Assembly: GCA_050084515.1 (NCBI GenBank)
Contig: CM114274.1
Coordinates: forward strand, 31,000,001 to 31,064,000
Reading direction: 5' to 3'
Origin: Blasia pusilla
Taxonomy: Eukaryota; Marchantiophyta; Marchantiopsida; Blasiales
Length of the DNA stretch: 64,000 bases
The notes beneath the pieces are model-generated. The model searched no databases. It was not told the origin of the DNA and saw only the letters and a program-made list of their open reading frames with translations. A program made the position numbers and the translations under genes. Within the stretch, counting starts at the first letter, position 1, and the number at the start of each line of letters is the position of its first letter. Positions 56,186 to 64,000 of this stretch are shown piece after piece.

Positions 56186-56579
56186 AGAGAGCCCGCTTGT
56201 TACCCCCAGAGATCATCACTACCTGCCAAGGTGAACAGTCCTGGCATTAAGTTGAAGAGGAGGGCCCGTGAATCCAGCTTCAAAAGAAGGAGAGGTCTCC
56301 ATTTTCTCCAACTAAGTCCACTGGACACCTTACTTGTGGCACAATTTCCACAAGTCACATGGATTACAGGACACACTAATCCACACCTACCAACCAGGGG
56401 AACGCCATCGTAAGCTCACTACAGGTTCCAACTACACCAATGCGCAACTCGATAGAGAGTATTGCTATATTGCTTGCAAGCGGTTCACTCATTATAAGCT
56501 ACCCAAGAGCAGTGCTTTACAACATGTCGTCCCAACATACCACGCCTATCGAGACTTGTAGTTTTTGGGTTTAAACCCA

Positions 56580-56580
<1 letters not shown>
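56186..56580. other. Probable 5' part of the LINE or flank
   Basis: No recognisable coding motif. It lies between the endonuclease frame and the second GA tract and may include the LINE 5' untranslated region. Confidence 0.35.

Positions 56581-56582
<2 letters not shown>

Positions 56583-56671
<89 letters not shown>
56583..56671. repeat. (GA)n microsatellite
   Basis: About 44 GA repeats, directly followed by a copy of the dispersed repeat also present at 12.8 and 13.4 kb. Confidence 0.97.
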
Positions 56672-56677
<6 letters not shown>

Positions 56678-56790
56678 TGATACTTCTTGTCTCAATGTTT
56701 GGATGCCATGAGTTAGCATGGGATCGTGCATTTTTGTATGTGTATTTGATAACAAAAATGTATGTTATGTAGCGGTGTGTATGCATATGA
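56672..56790. repeat. Dispersed repeat copy
   Basis: Shares 'tctcaatgttt.gatgccatgagttag' and 'gtatgttatgtagcggtgtgtatg' with the copies at 12784-12920 and 13416-13560. The GA tract beside it parallels the GA-rich tract before the 13.4-kb copy, so GA repeats seem to be part of this family. Confidence 0.75.
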
Positions 56791-57399
56791 CAGCCCAGAT
56801 AAAATCCTCATAGATAGGAGAATAGAAAGGGAAATATGTTGGTTCTTATAGTTAATCTTTGATTGTTGGATGAACCTAATGAATCAGTCAAGATGGCTCC
56901 TTAGTGTTGGCTTCATGTTTGAGAAAAAGATAACCATTGTTGAATATATCAGAAGCATTGCCCTTGCGTATGGATAAGAAGTAAGATACATCTTGTAATA
57001 TATTAATTTCTACTTGGCAAAGGATCATATGACTTGCTATGAGTAACTTGACCTTTATCTTGGGCTGATTTCAGTATACTTTCAACTGTAGTAGAAGGTA
57101 GGACCACTAACCAGGTGGATTTGGTAGCTCAAGTAGAAATTTGTAATCTTTATAGAAATCATTTATGGCCAAATTTACATCCATGACTAGGAGTGTAATG
57201 ATCTCTTGTAGGTTTTTTGGAGAGGCAGAATGTAAATTCCATGCAACTAAAGGGGAATCTAGTAATGAGGTGGAGTTGAAAAAACCCTGGTGAAATCCAT
57301 TATATTAGTGGATTATGCCAATGCAAGAATCAACTATGGAAAGTAACTCAAGGTGAAGGGGATTAATAACCATGATTTTTCTAACATAAGATTTAGGGG

Positions 57400-57560
57400 T
57401 GCACACAAAAAAAATCTATGTCCGCGGACATGCCTAAGTCCGTCCTGTGGACGAACATGTGAGTGTTGGCCTAGGTATCCGTCGCCCGCACCCGAGCCCC
57501 TACGCTGCGTCAACCCGGATCGACAGAGCCCACACCGTTGCAAGGCCCGTGGAAAAATAT
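57400..57560. repeat. hAT-like terminal fragment
   Basis: 'tgtccgcggacatgcctaagtccg' followed by a GC-rich 'cccgcacccgagcccc' segment resembles the right end of the hAT element at 8.75-8.90 kb and its CGGACATGTCCG motif. No terminal CAAGGTTGCAT was found here, so it is a truncated or diverged relative. Confidence 0.5.
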
Positions 57561-57634
57561 GTCTATGCCAGTAGATCGAGGCCTTAGAACAAATATAGAT
57601 AGATGTCCCCTTAGTAAGAAGTGCTTTCTGCATC

Positions 57635-57636
<2 letters not shown>

Positions 57637-57687
<51 letters not shown>
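57637..57687. repeat. (GA)n microsatellite
   Basis: About 25 GA repeats, next to the hAT-like fragment. Confidence 0.97.
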
Positions 57688-57691
<4 letters not shown>

Positions 57692-57699
57692 GGAAAAAT

Positions 57700-60180
57700 A
57701 AGGAGGAGGAGGAAAAAAATGGTTGGTGGGGAGGTAATACTCATGTTCAATCCCACACTGCATACATTGGGTGTATAAGGGAAAAATAGAGATGCATCCA
57801 ACTCCACATCATCATCTAATGAGCGCTCGATGTTAGCACATGGAAATTTCAAGCTTAGCTAGGTACCCTCCTAATCACTTCTTGCGAGCTCCTTATTCTT
57901 GTACGCCTCAATCATTTCCAAACCCTAAACCATTTCCCCCTCTCCCTTCTCTCAATTTGAGTTGGCAAACTATACCATGGGATACTGTGTTTCTACCTCC
58001 TCACTTATGCAAATTCAGATAACGACTACCGCAACTCAGAGTCTTTGAAGGATCTTGTGTTAATAGTTGACTATAGGATGACCTCGCCTTGTAATAGTGG
58101 ATCCATGGGTTTTATCAATCTTGCCCACTTCTCCGTCCCTTGAAGTGTTCGTCACTTCTTAACGATATAGAGATGTGAGAAAGGATGCTCCGTCTCTACA
58201 ACGCGCTTTGATTCTAGATCTAGTTGGACATCTGTGTGCACCTTGACTGATGCTGCTCCATGCTTTTCCAACTTTAGAGTTGACCTTAAGAAATCTTCCG
58301 CAGGGGATTCGCCAATCTAGGGATGCGGCCTAATCCGGTAGACATAGTGTTTTTCCTGCCCCAAATAAAAATGAAATTCCCCTCTCCAAGCAGAATTACA
58401 ACAATCATGAAGTAATTGAAGAAGTTGGGCAATGGGAGTAACAAGGTTTGATTGAATGTTAATGTGTGCAATTTTGACTCTGAATCAAGCAGTAGGAGTA
58501 GAAAAAAGGGAAATCTTTCAAGGACAATATTGTCTAGAAACCTTCTTGCTCGTAACTAATAGCAATCATGGAATATCACAAGAGAGGTGTGCACATGGAC
58601 GTTGGAAGCACGACGTTGAAGCTGCATAGACATGGACAACTTTAAATCTAAAAAACTCGCAACAGTATCTGACCTTCAAACCTCGTCAGTTTTTACTCTC
58701 CTTTCTCTCAGTTTGAATTGGCCAATCATTGTTGAGGGACACTCTCTATCTAACTCACCCATGCAAAAAACAAGGCCCGCGACATGAGTTGATTCTACCA
58801 AAGATAAGGAGGAGCATTGACGTACACAAGGAACCAAAGTGCCACTGGCCGAGTCTCGTGAGACACTCTAGAAGAGAGAACCGATGAGCGCATATTTCGG
58901 TGGGAGCTCCGCGTTGGCACTTTGCTGGAGAGGGCAAATTTCTATGGGAGTTCAGTGAGCAAGGCAGAGTGTTAACACAACACATTAGTGATTACAAGTG
59001 GAATGAGGAGACATAGATGGGAGCAGAAGACGTAAAGAGTATGAGTGTCGTCTTTCCATGTGCAAATGAGTCTAAACTAGGGTGCGGCCTAGGATTGCTA
59101 AGTTAATAACGGGGTTCATAGGAGCGGAAATATGAGATAAGACAACATAAATGAATTAGTAATGCATGACCAGTCCTAGTGTTGATCTACTTTTGGAAAA
59201 ATAAAGTGACAGTGCAACAATACGTTGGCTTCTTTGTGGCGAGTTGTCAGTTGATTTTCAAATATACAGGTGTCCATTTGGCAAGCAGCTGGAAAGAAAA
59301 TAAAACATATGAATTTGGAATCAAAAGAAACATTATCCGGGTAATAACATGTTTTTTTTTAATCTGTTCCTCGTTTTACAGAAATTGTTCTTTGAATTCG
59401 TATGCATATTTTATTTATAATTTTAATAATATTGTCACGAAACTCACTAAAATTGAAAGTCGCTTTCTCATTCAAGTTGTCTGAGAGAATAGTGGGTGCT
59501 TAGGGTGGTGTGAAAGTTATGCTGCAAATAGTAGATTGACGTAGTTTTTTCATAAGGTCGAGGTGGTACGGTGGAGCACATTATGGGGAGCACAGAGTTC
59601 AAATCGGATGTTTGTAGCATTTGATTTGAACGAGAGAAAACCAAAAGAACTTCAATACTTTGATGGCGGTGCTGGAAATGCATAAGTGGAAGTTTGAGCT
59701 ATGAGATTCCTAATAAGAAATATAGAATGGACATATTGGCATACACTGTGAATTTTTGTTATTAATAAACCAAGAAATTTTGAGTGGATTGCATTGGACA
59801 GAATAATGTGTGGTTGGAGATGCTTATATGACCTTCGCTGCTCTCAAAGCATGCAATGCGCAAGCACGGAATTTAAGAAGTTCTAAAAAATAGGGTGCAA
59901 GAGTGAGCCGAATCCATGAGAATTTCAATACACTACCGTTTGGAGGAATGATTGAAGTAAAAATGAAGAGGTTGGGGAAATACGCTTTTTTTTAAATGTC
60001 GAATTTAAAGTTGTGACAAATCAAAAGTATGGTGTAGGCTGAAACGTTATAAGCTAATGCTTATTGCAAAAGTGGATACATATATCTGAATGTGACCTGA
60101 CTGAAAATGGGCATGTAGCTCTAGCGAGGGTGATGCAGACCTTCTAATTGAACTAGTTCAGCATGAACGGGAGCAAGAGG
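57700..60180. other. AT-rich non-coding DNA
   Basis: No supportable gene; the short frames are motif-free. No clear repeats or inverted termini were found. Confidence 0.5.
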
Positions 60181-60184
60181 CTAA

Positions 60185-62523
60185 CTATGGCCTAAGAAGA
60201 GACGTAATAATGGAATCTTGGAGAGTAAGCTTGGAATCCTTGTCTATGTATTCTTGAACATCATTCAAAAAGTCCTTGAAATGCGTCATAGCATCTTTAA
60301 TCTGCTGCCTGATATCATGTAGCTCAATTGAAGTAGAATAACGTGCATCTTGCTCAAGTTGTAAGACATCAACAAGATAGGAAATCTCTACATTAAGGCG
60401 TAGTGAGTGCCTCTCAGCAGCCTCCAAAGATTCACGAATAGAGTCATAGATGTTTGAAGATTGGTTGCAATCATCCTGATCCCATTTTGAAAAATTTCTA
60501 GTGTAGCCTTGTTGAAAATCTCAGCATTCATTGTCATCACCCCAAGCCTGAATATATGTGCATATAAAACAGAAAATAAAAGTCAAAATCACAAATGTAG
60601 ATGAGATGCAAACTGGGAAATGTAGGAGCATGAAATTAGGATGGAGGTGTAACAATAGCTGGAAGTGAGATAGCATCTTGTTACCATCAACAAATGCAGA
60701 AGTATGAGAAAAAATGGCTGAAACTATAATGAAGAAATAATCAAAGTATAGATCAATCTAGTGAGAGCAACACACAATACCACAAAACTGAAATAAAATG
60801 TAGTCCAGAAGGTGGGTGTTGGACAATGAAGTGAAGAAGCTGAAAAAACACTTGGAAAATCGGGCAGCAAGAGCAAGTAGTACCACAAAGAAATGAAGTA
60901 ATCATTTAAGTTGAGCATCGAAGTAGAAATGGCAACGTGGAGAAGAAGAAAGTGGAAATGTGAAATTCGTGAGACAAAGTGGACAAAAATAAGAAACATG
61001 TATGGAGCACTCTAATAAATCTGAACATGTGAGAAAACAAAAATACTTTGTAAATACCATGGGTGAAGCAGAATGTCTTAAAATTTAAGAAGAGCATAGA
61101 TTTATTGTGTAGTATTGTGTATCCTAGAACTCCCTAGCCTAGATTGGTGGGAACCAAAAGTAATCTAATTCAACTGGAAAATGGAAGCCAGGATGAGCTA
61201 ACCAGATCAATTCAAATGACTTAACTAGTGCAAAAGTTAGTGAGAACTGTCAAGGCTATAAAGACAGCCAACTGAGTGCAATTATGGTGGCAAAACCTCC
61301 AAGAAAGACCTGCATATGAAATGAGGGTGATTAGCTCGCTGGATATGGAGATTAAAAACATACATTTGGACATTCAGAAATAAGGGCAGGAAAAATCCAC
61401 AAGAAATGCAACATAATGCACAAAGTCTTCAATACATTAGATTAATGAGAACTAATAAACAATGGCTGACTCAACAACAAAAATATACGTGGCTAAGTGC
61501 ATTTCCTCTTGCTAGAAGACTGCAGTGTCGAAAGGAATTCGCTGGTCTAAGGGAGCATAGAGTTGCTGGTGGGGTCATGGACATTCTTGATTGGAGAATT
61601 GGCAACATTAGGAGTAAGATCAGAAGACAAGATGATAACATCATCAAACTTTGGCAGCATTGGGAAATGTGAGGGATTTTCCACATCAATAGGAATGGGC
61701 TCAAAATCTGGTAGTTTCCCATTCTCTTGGGCTATCTTCATCCTATCAATGAGATGAGTAGCTTTAGCGGAGTTAAGGTCCAAAAATATATGTAGGGGAA
61801 GACAAATCTGGTGCCTCAAGACTCCAAGTTGATCCAGCCTTATGCCACCAGATACAAGATTGAAGAGCCTAGCAGCGTCTTTTCTTGTCAGTGAAGTCTC
61901 TTTGAAGTCAACATTCTTGTACTTGAGAACTTCCTTCTGGATTCCTAAGGTACAACTGTATCAGAGTTACTATCATATGAGTAGAGAGAAGAAATTGGAA
62001 GATGAATTGGAAAGGAAAACTACATAATATCAATAAGGATACCTGATGGTGGTGCATCCTTGTTCAAACGTTGGAACTTAGCATCCGAGAGTTGTCCTTG
62101 GCTTATGAGACTCTGGATCCGTCTTCCTGTTACACCATGTTCCCAAAAGGCAAGGATCATCCCTAGGTTGTCCATGTACTTTATCTGATTTTCTGGGGGA
62201 AATATGAAACTGGGCTTGAATTCTTACATTTCGCGCTTGAATGTCTGAAAGTATCATGCTAGCAAAGTCCGAGGTAGCTTGAGGGCACATGTAGGTCATG
62301 AATTAGATATAGCAACAAAAGGCGCATAGAAAATGAGGAAGGAAGGCATAGGGAATAACTTTGTAGTGCGGCTGAGTGGGGCATGGTTTTGTCGCTCAGA
62401 TTGAAGATGTGGTACATTTGTGGGATTTGGTTCATGGTCATATAAAGGTAACTACTGACTTTGCTGCGAGTGAGAAGCAGATCTGACACTACGTCCAGTG
62501 CTTGAGCTAGCTCTGGCCAACAT
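60185..62523 (-). CDS. Spliced gene of unknown function beside a helicase copy
   Basis: A minus-strand gene model can be partly read. A possible start is MLARASSSTGRSVRSASHSQ at 62523. A later exon (about 62206-62043) reads YMDNLGMILAFWEHGVTGRR and QSLISQGQLSDAKFQRLNKD, then joins in phase across a 98-bp GT-AG intron (61945-62042) to the exon at 61944-61547: KYKNVDFKETSLTRKDAARL, SGGIRLDQLGVLRHQICLP and SAKATHLIDRMKIAQENGKL. A downstream frame (60427-60185) gives a helical, Gln/Asp-rich end and may be a last exon. The in-phase splice and conserved-looking helices argue for genuine coding. I recognise no family. It begins about 40 bp after the helicase C-terminus, so it could be a Helitron passenger. 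Confidence 0.45.
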
Positions 62524-62559
62524 GCTTAATTATTTATTGCAGAATATATAGTAACACAA

Positions 62560-63309
62560 AATTAGGAAACACGTGCAACTCCGTGACCAAATACTTGGAA
62601 GTCATTAGGCTCCAATGATCCTAATATGTGCAGCTGATCCCTATTCTTTATCCTAGATAGCATAACATAGGCTATTCCCATAGCAAAAATTGACTAAACA
62701 ACTAGCAAACAACGACCTTCCACGGTAGAACCCTGACTCTTGCGGGAAATCATGGCATAGCCTAATATAAGTGGAATGATCTCTTGATATATTTACGATT
62801 CGAGTCATACCTTAGAGTAGAGAAATTGGTTCTACCTATCTTGATAGAATGTCCATTGGATTGTAGAGTGACAATAATATAAACTAACTCATTTTCCTCA
62901 TAAATAGGATAAGACACAGTACCAAGAGATCCATTGGATGCGTGGGCACTTCAAGTTAACATTAGATGTAATCATAACCCGATAGTGTAGTGCCACGAAT
63001 GGTAGTTGGTGAAAAGATTCATCACTTAACCAGATATCAAATTCTAGTTGTGGAGGAGCGTCACTAATAATGTTCACTCAGATAATAGAGGCATCTCCAA
63101 AACATAGGAGATTGAGACATGGCAAAGTCGTCACAATGAGTACAAATTATCGTTGTGCTAGAAGTGATGAAATATGTAGCTTCATTCTCAAACACCAAGC
63201 AGGATCGTAGATTGTCATCAATCTGGGCTTGTGTTGGAAGAGCACTTCTAACAGAAGTTAGGAACTGATTATAAAGAGGATCACTTGAATGGCGTACAGG
63301 GGTAACCAA
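62560..63309 (-). pseudogene. Helitron-type PIF1 helicase C-terminal part (copy 2)
   Basis: Frame 63309-63064 reads SSDPLYNQFLTSVRSALPTQ and TSSTTIICTHCDD, the segment of Helitron helicases where the 'R.G' region and 'i.ct.r..v...N' strand lie. Further on, FPLILGYAMISRKSQGSTVE and GIAYVMLSRIKNRDQLHIL (62780-62600) are helicase motif V/VI-type blocks with intact KSQG and LSR. Similar DNA lies at 50.6-51.1 kb. It is truncated upstream at 63.3 kb, where an oppositely oriented copy starts. Confidence 0.75.
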
Positions 63310-64000
63310 TTCAAAGGAGAGTACATTCTCCAGGAAAGTAGAGGAAGTAATCCTTCAAGGAGAACTTATCTCTGCAAATCCACATCTATACCATGTATTC
63401 ATCCCACAACTCTCTATGCAAATAGGCCAGCTGCTCTTGAAGAACTATCATTCTCTGCTTACTGGAGTAGTTATGAGATCTTGAAAGCCTATCCAAAGAA
63501 TCCAAGTGATAAAGTTGTTGATTGGATCACTTAGGTAATATTTTTAGTAGGACTAACCGTCTTGTTAGATTCATTGAATTCCATCCACTTCATCAATGGA
63601 ATGAATTCTTTTATTTAGTGCTTCTTGAGAATGTCCCTTTTAGATCTAAGGAAACCCTCACATCATTCCAAGCACAGAGTTGGACGTATCTACATGAGTG
63701 TGTTCATAGGAAATTAGTCGAGGATATGCCTGACATTCATAAACTCATAAAAGACCACGCAATAAGAAACTTGTGGAGTCAAGTTCATGAGGCAGAAATA
63801 ATTGCTAAAGAAACTAGCATTCTCCAGCTTGAGCTTGACATGGATATGACTTCCTTTATCAATTTTGAAACTATACATAGTGAAATTATCCATCCATATG
63901 AAGAGAATTTTCCAAATCAGCCAAACATTACAATCCTCAGCCCTGAACAAAAACTCCTCTTTGCCCAGATCACATCTCTTACATCTGATTTAGTCCTCCT
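63289..64000 (+). pseudogene. Helitron-type helicase N-terminal part (copy 3), runs off the window
   Basis: Frame 63289-63534 contains ANRPAALEELSFSAYWSSYE, the 'Y..RP..le..s...f...y' block ahead of Helitron helicase domains. After a stop, a frame from about 63536 reads NRLVRFIEFHPLHQWNEFFY, VPFRSKETLTSFQAQSW and IRNLWSQVHEAEI, parallel to copy 1 at 52.2-51.9 kb. ILSPEQKLLFAQITSL near 63950 is the Q-type motif preceding Walker A. It continues to the window edge, so the ATPase core should lie just beyond 64000. Confidence 0.75.

Noticed and set aside
56546-56786. Ser-Leu-rich minus-strand frames
   Set aside because: Translation of the second GA microsatellite.

Overview
This window looks like repeat-rich nuclear DNA of a land plant or close streptophyte relative. 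Supporting signs are broken reading frames, GT-AG introns, plant-type CCCTAAA telomere-like repeats, and plant transposon families: Tat/Athila-like Ty3/gypsy, Ty1/copia, CACTA, hAT, Helitron helicase and non-LTR elements. A DNMT3-like methyltransferase hints at a seed-free plant or streptophyte alga, but the species cannot be fixed from the sequence alone. I see no convincing intact host gene, rRNA, tRNA or CRISPR array; almost every recognisable coding segment is transposon-derived and most carry stops or frameshifts.

Left third (1-15 kb): non-coding DNA is followed by a partly palindromic repeat array (2.9-4.4 kb), a near-perfect 35-bp hairpin (5.3 kb) and GGATCTTAAG-type repeats (5.7-6.7 kb). 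A decayed plus-strand transposon gene group (6.77-11.4 kb) ends in a DUF7869-like domain and is split by a 1.44-kb non-autonomous hAT element with an 8-bp target duplication. Degenerate telomere-like repeats lie at 12.0-12.6 kb.

Centre-left (15-25.5 kb): a minus-strand Ty3/gypsy-like element carries a C5-cytosine methyltransferase (17.2-18.2 kb) and an integrase C-terminus fused to a PHD finger (15.4-16.2 kb), with a short reverse-transcriptase piece inverted between them. This is the most notable system in the window: a retroelement that appears to have carried both a DNA methylation writer and a chromatin reader. A plus-strand non-LTR retrotransposon (22.7-25.07 kb) then abuts a copia integrase fragment.

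Centre (27,972-50,191): a complete but dead 22.2-kb minus-strand Ty3/gypsy insertion is bounded by 1.3-kb LTRs and a 5-bp AGTAG duplication. It has a tRNA-Asp-like primer site, gag, zinc knuckle, protease, RT, RNase H, integrase, an extra coiled-coil 3' ORF and a polypurine tract. Its protease is interrupted by an approximately 11-kb CACTA transposon (about 35.1-46.1 kb), which itself contains a fragment of the LINE seen further right, giving three nested layers.

Right part (50-64 kb): pieces of Helitron-type PIF1 helicases (50.6-52.2, 62.6-63.3 and 63.3-64.0 kb), an APE-type LINE (52.4-56.2 kb) with a disabled endonuclease and a deleted RT palm, three GA microsatellites, a hAT-like fragment (57.4 kb) and a spliced gene of unknown function (60.2-62.5 kb) next to one helicase copy.
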